Below are positions 1-12,676 of a stretch of 64,000 bases of DNA, piece after piece (positions within the stretch are counted from its first letter, which is position 1; each line of letters begins with the position of its first letter). The notes beneath the pieces are model-generated. The model ran no database searches and was not told the DNA's origin. It was given only the letters and a program-made list of their open reading frames with translations. This DNA is from Agelaius tricolor. Lineage: Eukaryota > Chordata > Aves > Passeriformes > Icteridae. Position numbers and translations under genes: made by a program. Where the stretch lies: assembly GCA_023055355.1 (NCBI GenBank), contig JALJCS010000002.1:80247001-80311000 (forward strand), in the 5' to 3' direction.

Positions 1-1522
1 TCTTTCTGCACCCTACTTCATACAATGATCACTAGAATGATTTATTAACTCAGTGCCAAATTCTTTGATTCCTTAATAGTTAAATTAACTTCAGGACATG
101 AGGCTAAGTTATTTTAACCAGGTGTTTGGGGTGATGTTTTTCAATAATGAATGAATAAGGTCATGAACTAGTAACACTTTGGTGCTTGAGTGTGCCAAAA
201 AATGTGCTTTTTCTAGGAGTATTCAAAGCAGACATAAACAAACTGGATAATAACTCCTATTCAAAATAACCTCATTTTTCTGTACGTACCATTGACCACT
301 CAAACAGGGCATTTTGATCGCAGATCTCCCTTATAGCACTGATTCTTGGCTTCCTCAAATTGTTTTGAAGGACAATTTGTGAATTTTGTGTTCAGGAGTC
401 TCAACAAAGCCAAAGGGTCCATGAAATCAGAATAGGTTAAATAGAGCTGCATGAATAATTTTTTTTTTGCAGATAACTGTTGAACTAAAGAAAGAAAAGT
501 TTATCTTATATTGATCTGAATTTTTAAAATTCTTTTACTGAATGAAAAACAATTTGCTTTGGTTCAAGCAAAACTTGTCATTTGCAATCCCTTATTCTCC
601 ATAGTTTAAGGAGTAGATTTATTTCTTAATTAAAAGTCAAAAATGAGACATAAAATTTGAGTTTGGACATAGCAAAACAAAATATTTACATTTAAAAAAA
701 ATGGGTCTTTTGAAATAAAAAAAATTAGTGGCAAATTCAGGAGATTCACTAATTTTTTGTGAGAAGTGAGGTTCTGGCAGATAAAATATGTAAACAGGAA
801 AAAAAATTTACTCAGTGGTCAGACAAGATGTCTATGCTCTACAGACGGAGTAGAAAATAACCTACATTATCAAAACTTAACACTTATGCTCCCATCTCAG
901 GCCAACAACTTTTTTCTCTTAGCCTCCCTTTAAGTGCCTATTTAATGATGGTGACATATCTCCAATTTTTAGATAACTGAGAGTAAACTCAAGTGGCACA
1001 CTCTTGCCCAGCCCAAGGCTTTAGCCCATGCATGCTGGGCACTTGCTAAGGAAACTGTTCAGTAGCTATTGTTGTACTGAAATTTTGAAACTCCCACACA
1101 AACTTCCCTATATGCTCTAAGGGCTTCTTAGGGCCATCAGCGATGCACAGTGTAATAAGATGAACTGAAGAGTATTGACAAATAAAAATCAAGGTTGTTA
1201 GATTTATTGAACTCAAGAAAATTTAATGTAGTGTGGTTTGTGGGCCACACTCAAGTACTATTGAGAAAACAAGGGTTAGCCGGTGAGTGAGATGACCATA
1301 AAATGTATGAAGATAAGCAAAAACTCTCACAGTTGACTGGCTGTACTCAACTACAATCATGGGACTATGGATTATAGAAGGGACTGTGTAGTTTAATTTC
1401 ATGATCAAGCCAGGGTCAACAACAGGTCTCCAGGAAAGGCCCACATACTTCATTAATGTCTGTAGGGATGAAATTCAGTCAAAGGTACAAAGAAGGAGGA
1501 AATGTGATACATTTTTTGTATA

Positions 1523-1554
1523 TTAAAAATTATCATATATTTGATAATTTTTAA
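1523..1554. repeat. Perfect 13-bp AT-rich inverted repeat
   Basis: The arms at 1523-1535 and 1542-1554 are exact reverse complements and are separated by six bases. All but two pairs are A:T, so chance formation in this AT-rich setting is more likely than for the GC-containing hairpins elsewhere in the window. No gene or terminator context exists. Confidence 0.8.
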
Positions 1555-3082
1555 AACTCTGTGCTAAGAATAATTATGCTTTACCTTTCTACACTTCAGC
1601 TGCCCTCAGCCCACTCATATATTTCCCTCACACTTTGCAAACATTTATGTTTACCAAACTGTTTTAATTTTTCTAAGTGTTAATCAGACAGTTATCTCTT
1701 CTGTCGTCTTTATTTATGAAATATTGGCACTTAATCATGCCAAGCCAAAGCAGCATCTCAAACCACGGCTGATGTCTGTGTGTAAAACTAGAATTCTGTC
1801 ATGAAAGGATTTCAGTTCCCAACTTTTATTTCTTCAGGTCAGTAAAATTGTTTATGTTGCAGAAGGTTGGTATCTCTTTCAGCCCTGGAGGGTGCTATGT
1901 TCAAAACCCCTACACACAATAAGATATGTTTTAGACAAACTAAGGGTAATTCATAATGGTCTATGGGACCCTACCTGAGCTTTCAAAGGTTCAATGACAA
2001 CTGTGGCCATTTAGCATTTGTAAAAATAAAGTTACAGAAATCAAAACATCTGAGTATCTGTGCAGAGACATACTGTATATAGAATTTTTCAGAAAGATAA
2101 AAAATGTGCAAGTAGACATGTTGTGTTATATACTTGAAAATGTATAACATTCCTTGTGAATAGATGACTGAATGAAATGCTATATATATTTTTTAATACA
2201 ATTCCTTTGAAAATGACTGACATAATACACTACTTACCAGTATTGACTAAATTTTTGGGTGAGAGAACCAGTGGATTATCTAGCTTGGGGGGGTCCTCTG
2301 GAGACTGTCTGGCCAAACATAGCACATGGTCGACTTACACCAGGTTGATACTTCCTTTATTAACCTTTTTGCCTCTAACAAGAAATATAAAAACTAGCAT
2401 GAGACAAACTGATGTGATTGCAAAGCAAGATGAACCAACAACCTTCTACTCACTGCTGCAAGATCAGTTTAGTGGGTCTTGTTAGGTGACATTTGATAAG
2501 ACTGATTTTTCAGGATGAGGATGGAAAACCAACTGGGCCCACTACTTCCCACGTTTGCCACGGGTACAGGCACACACACATATATTCAATAGTTCATGAC
2601 TGCTTTGTTCCTGAAAGGCAACTCAGCACTTGAGTCTTCTCTAACACCTCTTGCCATGATCCATCTTCCTTTTAGGAGGTCTGGGGTACCATATAAACTC
2701 GCTTCCTCGTGCAAACGACTTGGAGGAATGATGTCTTATAGTCTGCTCTGATCTTCCTTGCTCAGCTGAGTTTTGTCAAAGCCTAAACAGCTGCCAGGAT
2801 GGGTTTTGCCTTTTTAGTCACCATTTTAGTTCTAAAGGAAGAGAGTTTAGATTGTCTCAAGAAGTGGTCATTTGCAAAAACTTGGTCCCAGAGTAGATTT
2901 ATTTCCCTTGTAACGATTTAGTTGCCATGCCCTAACTCCAAATGGCAGCAGATACTCTGAAAGGTACTTACTGTCTGCCTACCTACCTTATCTTCTGAAT
3001 TAAATCACCCTCTCATTCAAGATAAAATAAGAGCTAAATCTTGGATTTATTTGGGGTGGAATGGGAGAGTGTTGATAATGTA

Positions 3083-3114
3083 TTCTTGTCTTTGAATGAT
3101 CTTGTCTTTGAATG
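3083..3114. repeat. 16-bp tandem duplication
   Basis: Two adjacent 16-base units, 3083-3098 and 3099-3114, differ only at their first base. The unit contains CTTGTCTTTGAATG. It looks like a recent slippage or short tandem duplication in noncoding DNA. Confidence 0.85.
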
Positions 3115-3802
3115 CTTTCTTTTTAAACATGACACTAAAAATCAATCCCTGCTCTTTTACTGCAGACAGGTATATCCAAGAGACTAACACACAATTAATA
3201 GACCTCCCAGTAAGTCTAGGAAATTGGTATTATAAAGCTCTGGGGTTTTTTCAGCAGGGAGGCAATCATATTGGCTAGATGAATAAATAAGTTCCTAAAC
3301 TACTTTTTTTTCTTCCTCAGATGTTCATCTGGCTTCATATCTATACTGTTCTGCTTGTATTACTACTCAACATAGATACTCCAATGTCTTGAAAATTCCT
3401 GGCTGAACATAGAATAAACATGACACAGCCTAAAGATAGGTATTTCAGAAATAGGTTTTCTGTTTTCAGGTATCTGGCTTTTGACAGTATCTTGTTTTTC
3501 AAAGGTAAAAATGAACCCTTGATACTACTGAATTCAACTGGCTTTTGGAGTGATTTCCTGCTTTGTTTCTGGTCTGGCCTTAAAGCCATAGTTGGTAGCC
3601 ACTTCTAGGAAAACCAAACCTGTGTGGAGTAGATGTTACTGGAGAAAACAGATACTCATCCAGGAGTAAGCTTATATGCAAGTAAACCAACTGCCCTCAT
3701 TTTTTAGGTTAGAGACAAATGCACTAATTGACTCTATTGTGTTGCATCTTATTAAACCCACTTGACTTCCATGCTACAGCTACAGAATCAGATGCTATGT
3801 GC

Positions 3803-3818
3803 ATTTAATTAATTAAAT
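3803..3818. repeat. 16-bp perfect palindrome with TAATTA cores
   Basis: The bases ATTTAATT followed by AATTAAAT form a perfect zero-loop palindrome. It contains TAATTA, a core bound by many homeodomain proteins. In AT-rich DNA such palindromes also arise by chance, so any regulatory role is speculative. Confidence 0.7.
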
Positions 3819-4862
3819 ATGATTATTTTGATTCACAGAAAAAAATGCCCATCCATTGTTCTGAGTGCTTTCACGTTAAACAATAAAACATTTTAGGGCT
3901 TTTTTGCTCACCCTTTTTAACGGAGCTGTTAGCCATTAATGGGCATCTCAGACTGACTCACTCGTGAGGGAGCATTTTGTTAAAGTACAATCCTGCTTGA
4001 AAGTTCTGGTTTGTGGTTTTTACTTAATTATAAAAAACTATATATTATAGTTCCAGAAGGAACCAAAGAAGTAAAAAAAGGGTGTGGATATGGGTGTTGG
4101 TATGCTTTTAAAGCAGGTTCAAGCAGCCTGGGTAACTTTGATTTTTCCTTTCAGCATTTTAATTTACATTAGTTGCTTATAAAAGCTTTTGATTAAATGA
4201 ACCGCTGCTGTATTCTTATGCTCATCAGTCAAGTTTGTCTTGCTGTGCTACATTTATGTTGTGACTCAGGCCAAGCTGTCCTTTTCAATGTAGAGAGAAG
4301 GAAAAGAAATATGGCATTGCCATAAAAGGCTGAGCTAGCTCGTGCTTCTTTGGAAATTTGTTTTCTCCAGGGCATTTGGCTAGGGTCTGAGACTGTTTGT
4401 GGGTGATTTTGCTCTGCCTTCTCACCTAGCTGAGATTCTCCACAGCAGCTGGTGGTCTCATATCAAACAAACATTTTTGAAAGCTTGCCTGTAGTACTGG
4501 CATTGGCTTCTTCATATTGGGCCCCTCCTATCCCCAAACGGAGCAGCTGCAGAGACCCCAGGAGGCACAGGTCACCTGGGAGAAGAGAAAGGCAGCCCCA
4601 CTCCCACCAGTCCTCTGTGGGTAGAAACTAGGTTATGGTTACTACGACAAAGATACATACAGACCTTTCAATCATAGCTCTGGCAAAATTCAAATGACCT
4701 GACAGCAATGATTGGCTTCATACTGGTGGCCTGGAAGGGGGGAAGAGAATGGTGTAAAGTTATGCAGTCATGAGGCACTCATACAGATACACCATTAGTA
4801 ATCCCAGCAGCTAGCCAGAGTTCATAAACATTATTCTCTGTCCTGAAAATATAATAATATAT

Positions 4863-4886
4863 TTTCTCATGTGCTTTCTCATGTGC
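4863..4886. repeat. 12-bp tandem duplication
   Basis: The unit TTTCTCATGTGC occurs twice in direct succession (4863-4874 and 4875-4886). It is a simple short duplication in noncoding sequence. Confidence 0.85.
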
Positions 4887-5810
4887 TAAGGAGAAAGAAA
4901 AGCCTCTGTTCTTTGTGTTTAGCTCTGAGCTGTTCTGAATGCCATAGGGAGAAAAGGGAGCCCAATGCTTAATCATATTTGTGTTACCTTGGTTGTACAG
5001 CTCAAAATTGTGTGTGCTGCAGCATATTGCCTCAGAGTCATTAAGTAAGTATTTTATTAAGAACTGTCCTATGTGGCACTAAGGTCTTATAGTTAAGTGT
5101 GTGCCTCCTGTAATATGTTACATTGAGCAGAAAAAAGGGATTTGGCTTCCTCATCAAGATTTTCAAATTAAAAATGTCCATCTCTCTTAAAAGGACATAA
5201 ATGACATCTTTTAAATGACTTTAAAAGTTTCTAAGGGCTTTCTTTTACATGATAGTATAATTTCTCAGATTTTAGTTCAAGAAATAGTCTTTATATTATA
5301 ACAATAAAATATAATTATTATAACAGAATATATTTTAATAATACCATTTTAACATCCTCTTAATAGAAAGAGTTGTTATTGACTGTATTGCACTTGCAAG
5401 AAGTTCTGCCTGAATTAGAGACACCATCCATGGAAGTGTAACTGCAATCTTACCTGAAACACATTGAGATTTTATTTAATGATGCACCAGTGAGACTGGT
5501 ACACAGAAGGGATATGAAAAATAGGATAAGTGTTGCTCTTAACAATCAAGATTTTCATGGCTGATTGCCAGTATCTAATAGGCCATGGGTCTAGGGTGGG
5601 GTCTGAGAAAGACTTTGAGGTTGAAACAAATATCTAGAGCATTTAATTTGTGTGACTGTTCAGTGAAACATCAGTTCCACCTAAGTAATGTATTGAATCA
5701 AACTCATCAGTAGATCTTTATGGCAACCCACATAGAAACAAAACTTTGCTCTGGTTACACTGTAATAATGTTTATTTCACATTCAAAATGTGCATTAATG
5801 CTCCAGAAAA

Positions 5811-5835
5811 AAAACAAAACAAAACAAAACAAAAC
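5811..5835. repeat. (AAAAC)5 microsatellite
   Basis: Five perfect AAAAC units follow a short A run that starts at 5807. It is a simple sequence repeat, possibly derived from an old poly-A-like tract, but no retroposon body is recognisable upstream. Confidence 0.9.
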
Positions 5836-7213
5836 AAGAAAACAACTTTCATGAAAACTCTTTCCTCTTTAGAAGATTGGTAGTTTCTGTACCAATTGAC
5901 AGCAGAAAAAGGGAGGCAGAAAGACTTGAGGTGATTTATTAGCCCTTAAACATTAACTGGAGTTACAGAAGCTGTGGCTTAAGATCATACAAGGTAAAAT
6001 TTTCTTTGCAGAGCACTCACAAAAGTTGGTTAACCATGTTTTCCTCTAAAAGAAAAGCTGTTTCAAAAAGCAACTCTTCAGAATTGTGTTGTCGAACATT
6101 TGATGTTTATCTGGTTTTGGAAAAGCTTTCTTCTGGCAGAGGAAATTTTAAGTATTCAGAGCCATAAAGCTTCTCCATGAGGAGCTGCAGAGATGTACTC
6201 TCCCTCGAAAAGAGGCACTGAGTAAGAGACATCTAGTTCCAGCAGAACTCTGCCTAGAACTGACACACAAAATTATACATCCTCTGCAAGGCTATTTGCA
6301 GTAAGGAAGCCAATTTTAGGAATTAAAAATAAAGTAAAATACATAATTTCTGCCTCAGTTCATTGAGGACTTGGGAAATGAGTTTTCACTGCAGTCCAGG
6401 AGCCACCTCATCACAAAGTCAACTGGGCACTTTTTGGCATTATTAATGTTTCTAGATAGAGGGACAGAAGACAGAGTTATTTTGTTTGTGCAGAACAAAC
6501 CTTAATGCTTTCCTGTATTTTTTGCCTAGTACAGACTTCCTTTACTGGGAGGCTTCCAGTATTTTTTTTTTATTCTTACTGAGTTGTAAATACAACAAAA
6601 AATACACTCTACTGTAGTATCCCCTATTCACAGGGAGGATAGGGAATGAAATATTTCCTTTACAAGTCAGTCTTGGCTTTTATCTTAAGGGTTTTCTGAG
6701 TCTCAGAAAACATACCTACCTACATGTATAAGGCATTGTTATATAAAAAAGAGCATCTTACTCCCCCTGCTCAACAGTGCTGTGTGAAAAATTATTAATT
6801 TTTTTTCAGTGTTAGATGCTATCATTAAGTAAACATTCTTTAATGGTCACACAGCAGTTGTAAAAAATGAATGTAAATTCTCTGTATTCAAAAATATCTT
6901 TGTATCCCAAAGTCTATTTGCTTTTCCCCACTTTAATCAATTGGTCTCACTGCCTACTTTTCTAAGCAGACTTTGCTTGTGAAGACATTTATAACAATTG
7001 GCAAACCTTTGCAGTTCTTCAAGGAAGATCTGGGTAGGCATTTCTAAAGACTGCTTCATTTATTTGGTCTTGGAAAACTTCAAGAAAATATTTATTCTAG
7101 TCATGGTCAGCTGGAATTGTAATAGTTTCAATTTCATAACAGATGCTCAATACAGCAATATGTTCTGAGGTGTTTTCCTTATCCTGCTGAAATCAGAAAG
7201 AGCATTACTTGGC

Positions 7214-7252
7214 AAATTCGAAAATAGTTTGAGTCCATTTCAATGGGATTAC
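7214..7252. repeat. Possible ancient amniote repeat remnant
   Basis: The short stretch around 7219-7248 contains CATTTCAATGGGATTACTG. It resembles a motif common in old amniote interspersed repeats (a CATTGACTTCAATGGGA-like core followed by a TTACTC-like continuation), as I remember it from turtle, crocodile and bird genomes. The match is short and I cannot name the family. Confidence 0.3.
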
Positions 7253-8973
7253 TGCAGGAAAATGGAGAATAGATGTTTCTAAACTGAAGCCTTAATTTTA
7301 CTTAAAACTCTAATTCCTTCAGTATATTTAGGCAGAAATGAGATTTTCAAATTTGCTGTATATATTTGCTGATTACTTAAGGTATGTGCAAATGATTCTA
7401 TTCTATTGAATTAATACCTTAAATTAAGGACCCAAGTGCAAAGACTTAAATCCAAACTTTTGTCCCACTGGTTCAATTAATTTCATTCTTAACTATTTAC
7501 TTTACTGATAATGGCACATATTAAAAATATGCTAAATCTTTCTTTGCACTTAGGGAGGCATATGTCTTCTTTCTCTAGGAGACACAAATTCAGAAATAAC
7601 AATATACTGGCAGGAATCTGCATCTCATGTAAGAAAACACAACTTTTTCTCCTCTTTTCCAAAATGATTGTGTACCCCACATCCACAGTACAGCAGGGGA
7701 AAAGAATGGAAACCTTTGCCTTTGCAAAATATCTGGTCATTACTCTTCCTGACTATTACAGCCAATTCAGGAGTTATTGATTTCTACAGGTTGCATTTTT
7801 GTTAGGATGTGTTTCTTTAAAAGACATGAAGTTGGGAAGGACCTTAGGCAGAACACTGTAGGGAAAGCAAAGCACAGGAGCTTTGAAGTGAAAATGGTAT
7901 TGGTTTTATTTGACAATAAAAATGCTGTTTCTATGTTAGAAGAAACTACTCTCACAGGGATTTTTTCTTGTTTTGGCTTGACAGTCTTGATTTATGTTGT
8001 GTTGGTTATATAAAACACTATTAAGGAAAGAAAAAGGCACATGACATCAGTCTTGAAATTCTTGGACATTCTTACTCATCTGTGGATAAAGAGTGGTAGT
8101 CAAGTGAAAGTAGGGTCTGTTAGCCAGGCACACACCCAAATAATCAGCATATGGATTAGATTCCACAGACAAAGCTTAAATATCTTATTCTGAAGCTACC
8201 TTTAAACTCCAAGGCTTTGTTGTCACTGACAGAGAAGAGTATTTTAAACAGACTTTTTATTCAGCAGCATACAGCTTAAATTGTAGCTTCACAACCCTTC
8301 TATATATATATACAGAAATATATAACCTCTCTAGGAGATCTTTGCAGATTTGAAACATAATTTCAGCGATAGTGTTTTCAGAAAGGGTCCAGGGCTAAAA
8401 CATCAGAGTCAGATGGGGTCAGGGATCCTGTGTCATAAATTCCAGGCAATGGGCAGGAAGTCTAAAGGCAGGATTGCACTGTACAGTAGCAACTACAGGA
8501 GCATGCCAGTGCTTTGTTTGCTGCTGATTCTGCTTTTTTTTTTGAAGCAGGCAATGGAGCACCTTTGATGGGAGAGGAGGTGATGACCTTACTCTGCTCA
8601 CTCAAACCCAGTATCTGCATGAGAGAAGCTGCATACCAAGGGATGTACTTTTGTCAGATCTGTGGGACCTTGGTGGCTTTTCATGGAATGGTCATCGACT
8701 CTCTCTTGTATTTTAATAGTAGTTCAAGAATTTTCATCATGAATATGCTAGGCCCAAAATCTTAAAAATTCATAAAAATTTCAGCTGAATGTGCAGAAAA
8801 ACATTGAGTTGCTGATGCTTAGGGAAATTAGTCCCTGAGAACTGGGAGATAGCTCAGTGGGAGCAAAGCCAGTGAGAAAAGTATGCTGTGACTGCTTTAT
8901 TACAACCTGCAGAAGTCTGCATTTTGCTCAGCATGATAAAATAATGTTCTCCAGTTAATTCTCCCCACCACAC

Positions 8974-8987
8974 TTTTTTTTTTTTTT
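8974..8987. repeat. Poly-T tract (14 bases)
   Basis: This is an uninterrupted T run in noncoding DNA. On the minus strand it is an A run, but I see no recognisable retroposed gene upstream of it in that orientation. Confidence 0.85.
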
Positions 8988-9006
8988 ATTGTCCAGTAGA
9001 AATGTA

Positions 9007-9034
9007 TTTATGGATCACTTTGGTGATCCATAAA
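9007..9034. repeat. Perfect 12-bp hairpin, 4-nt loop
   Basis: The arm TTTATGGATCAC (9007-9018) is followed by the four-base spacer TTTG and then by its exact reverse complement (9023-9034). It lies just downstream of the poly-T tract. No T run follows as in a bacterial terminator, and the DNA is eukaryotic, so it is better read as a mutational inverted repeat. Confidence 0.9.
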
Positions 9035-11368
9035 CTATGGTTTATTGGTGATATTGTCTGCTGGGTTTTTTTCATTGCTCCCAGTGAAGAAAGAAAGGTT
9101 TAATATTTTTCCTACACTGTGTATTTTTACCTGCTTTCAGTTCAGCGTCAGTCCAGCCAATGGCTGGGGAATGACTTCAGGCAAGGCTGTGTCAGAGCCC
9201 CAGGCTGGCAGCAGGGCTGGCTGCAGGCTGAGGTGCAGGAGGTCAGCAGGGGTGAGGCAGCCCTTCATCCCTCCCTCCATGGGGCTTTCCCTCCTTGCAT
9301 GTATCTGCCTCTGTATATATTGGCAATCTCCTGGAATAGTGACTCACTCTCCTCACTGGTACGTAAAACCTTAAAGAAAGTCATTGTTTTTGCTGTAATT
9401 CTGAATCTCAGCTGGGGGTGCTGGAAATTAAACTTGCAATTTCTGGAACTGTAGTAAGGTCTAGAAGCCTAGAAACTGACTTTTCAAATAGATTTACCAG
9501 GTTTGTACGGTATTTAATAGCAGTGTCTTGAAAGCCATTAAATTCACATTAACTTTATCACATTACAAATAATCATGGCTCAAACTTACTGTTTTGCAAG
9601 AACTTACTAGCTTTGATTTGGATACAATTTGTCATCTGCTTTTGCATTTCATTAAAAATATTTTTTGATATACTGCTGCTGTATAAAAATGTAACTCAAA
9701 ATTTTCTTCTGGAAGAGCTATCTAAACAGCTGAGGAGTGCTTTATTTGTAATAAGTTTGTTCAGTGTACCCCATCACATTTTCTGCAGCCCTTGGAATCT
9801 TACTGAAGCAGCAATATGAGATTAAACCCTTAAACAATGTCACCAAGAACATTGCATTTCTGGCAGTGCAATCCTATGTGCAAAAGCTTGAGTACAAAAA
9901 TGATTCATGCCATCTATTAAAGGCTAATTTAAATACTGGAATACATTTTTACCATTCAGATGCTATGAATTATTGCATCTACTGTAGTTTGAGACTAAGT
10001 CGAGCCAGCTTGTCTAACATGACAGGAAACTCCAACCTCAAAGGATTTTTTAAAAAATTGTAATTGTCACAATAGACAGATCTTTTTTTTTATTTTACCT
10101 ATATGGATAATAATCTTTCATACATCTTAATACAATCCTAATGAAATCTAAAAAATAAATTTCATAGTTCATTGCTGGTTTACCACAGAGACTGCAGAAT
10201 AGTATATTAAAAATGTATTTCTTTTTCACTGTTACTCTCTTTATATTATCCATCTAGTAAATCAAACATAGAGTTCTAACTTATTAGCATAAAATCTCAC
10301 CCAGACACAATCTGCTTGATGAACAGACTTCCAACTTTTTTGTAATGGAGACATAAATTATACTAATATTACCAAGGAAAAATTATTCTAGTACTTGACT
10401 CCATGTTTTTGACAAAACTCTGTATTAGGTTATGACTTTTAAAGAAACATAATGTTTTTTTTCCAATTCACAGATCTAAACTCACTAGTTTATTAGTTGT
10501 AATAACTGTCTTATGTTTCCTGCTTAAGTATACACTAATATAAACCAGTTCTAACATTCCCCCGTGCACGCAAGCACACACAGGCGTGCACACACTGGTA
10601 CATGTACCTTTCATGCCACAAAATTGGCAAGTTATGCATTTCCACAGGAGACTCTCTGGACTATTTAGTTCAGCCACACAGGATAGTCCGCTTGGTATGA
10701 TTTAGAAAACCATTTTTTGAATCCAATCCTGTATTTCGTGAACACCCATGGATTTCTGCAACTAACATGAATTAAAGGAGGGTCAGCTTCTTGTCCAGAT
10801 GTGCCCTGGTATCTTTATATCTCTTATGTATGTAGGGATCCTGTCAGATTCTGAAAAATGCAGCAAGGTTTGGAGGTGAGCTTCATTTGAGCTGTGATTC
10901 CAGAGGCATTAAGCACCTGCTGAGCATGGGCCTTAGCAAATCTCCATCGATTACCTGCCAGGCTCATCACTGAGCATCTTTACACAGTGGGGCTGCCACA
11001 TCGGTCTTTGCATGGAATTCTTAACGTCTCATTTAAATGTCTCATCAACCTGTAAAATAAGTAGGTATCTCTGCCTCTCATACAGAGACTGTTCCAGTTA
11101 CTGGGAATGTTCTCTTTGCTTTGTTTTTGCTTGTTCCACTCAGCCCCTTCCCCTCCTCCCACTTTTCTTGAATTAATATATAAATAATTATAGAAAAATT
11201 AATTCTACTTGCACAGATATCTTTCTCTTCTCCACTGTAAGCCATTCCTCTTTCTACTCTTGGAATTATTTAATCTTCCAGAAAAATATTTTTTCAATCT
11301 ATTCTTGCATGGGGCAAAGATTTTACATTTGGAAGGATCCAGTGCCCAGACCTGAGTACCTTGCAGGG

Positions 11369-11385
11369 TGGGGGTGGCACCCCCA
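11369..11385. repeat. GC-rich 8-bp hairpin, 1-nt loop
   Basis: TGGGGGTG at 11369-11376 and CACCCCCA at 11378-11385 are exact reverse complements around a single G. The structure sits inside a GC-richer patch (about 11340-11500) in otherwise AT-rich DNA. Confidence 0.75.
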
Positions 11386-12663
11386 GATGCCTGCTGGCCA
11401 GTGCGAGCCTCTCACTGCTGATCCTGCTCACAAACCCAGCCCCCTCAAGAAGGTGCTGAGCACTGGTGCATCAGGCCACTGACATGCCCAAACCCAGACC
11501 ATTTCCTCTGTACCCATCATTACAGATGGGGTGGCATATGGGAATGCTACCAGCAGCCTTCACAGAGATAGTGTGAGTCTTGAACTGTTTGATCCCTTAC
11601 CTTTTAGGAGCATTTTCCTGTGAAAAGCTGCTCTGCTCTGAGGAGGATCACAGATTCAGCTTTACACATTAACCTTTACTAGGAGTGTGAGAGATGCCTG
11701 TGGAACCTTCCCTTGCTGCCCATGCTGAGGTGCAGCACTCCCTGAGCAGGGGCAGTGCCCTGAAATGGGAACCAAAGCAGGAAAGGCGCTGCTGGCTGCC
11801 AAAGCTTCATGAGGAAGCTTCTGTTCCTCCTGGTGCATGGGGGACTGACTCACAGCCTATCTCAGATGGCTGTCAGATTGTCAGTGACCCTGAGAAAGCT
11901 TTCACTTGTCCCAGCTGGGGAGGCTTAGAAGAGATTGCAATGGGAAGCAGCTGCTCACATGTCTGTGATGAACAGGCTCACAGGAAGATTTTTACTCAAT
12001 TTCTGTGTCTTGCATTATTTAACTTACCACCTGATGTTCCTGTCATACAGTAAATCCAGAAAATTACTAGTTGCTGAGACTTTCACTGTGTCTGTTTGTG
12101 CAGATACATAAGTTTCTGGAGAATTTAAGATTAGATGAAGGAATTTCAGCATGACATTTTAGCTAGTTTTTTTTCTGTGTGTGGTGCTCTGGCAGTGCCT
12201 AGAGCTTTCAATTCAGTTACTGCAGTCTGCAAGGATCTTCTCTGCATTGCCCCAGCCTCTGCACAGACACGTCCTGCAGGCTGATAACAATCAGGTACAC
12301 ATACAGAACAATGATCATGATAAAAATCAGTGTAACAAAAACAATTTGCCTGATGATCATAAATGTTATTTATTGATTAGCACAGCAGCTTTACAACGTG
12401 ATTTAAGACAAAGACAGGTTTTTATTTTAAAATACAGCTAGGAAAGAAAAGAGAAATGCTAAACTGGGATTCAAATATAACTTTTTTTCTAAGTGTACTA
12501 AATAACATATTTCTATGCATACATGTTCTATGGAACATTGCAGCCACTCATATAACATGAGGAAAAAAAATATTTTAAAGTCAAAATTTATATGTTAATA
12601 ATATGTCATTCCATATTTTCCAAAGAAGTTTATAATCCATTAATGCAAGTATATAGTAGAGTT

Positions 12664-12676
12664 AAAAAAAAAAAAA
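12664..12676. repeat. Poly-A tract (13 bases)
   Basis: This is an uninterrupted A run in AT-rich noncoding DNA. I see no processed pseudogene or LINE body immediately upstream. Confidence 0.85.

Larger units (their letters stand above)
1..7210. other. AT-rich noncoding DNA, no gene seen
   Basis: I see no protein or RNA gene here. Open frames are at most about 100 codons, have no recognisable motif and commonly overlap frames on the other strand, as expected by chance in AT-rich DNA. The stretch holds small local repeats, listed separately: an AT-rich hairpin at 1523-1554, short tandem duplications near 3083 and 4863, a 16-bp TAATTA-containing palindrome at 3803, and an (AAAAC)n run at 5811. 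The rest is unique-looking sequence. Confidence 0.7.

Noticed and set aside
7820..7870. GTTGGGAAGGACCTT considered as a CR1 3' end
   Set aside because: Only this short word resembles CR1. The expected flanking ATTCTATG octamer and ORF2 tail are absent.
9045..9454. Two overlapping plus-strand frames of about 110 codons
   Set aside because: They use different frames over the same GC-richer patch, and neither has recognisable similarity. Scarcity of stop codons explains them.
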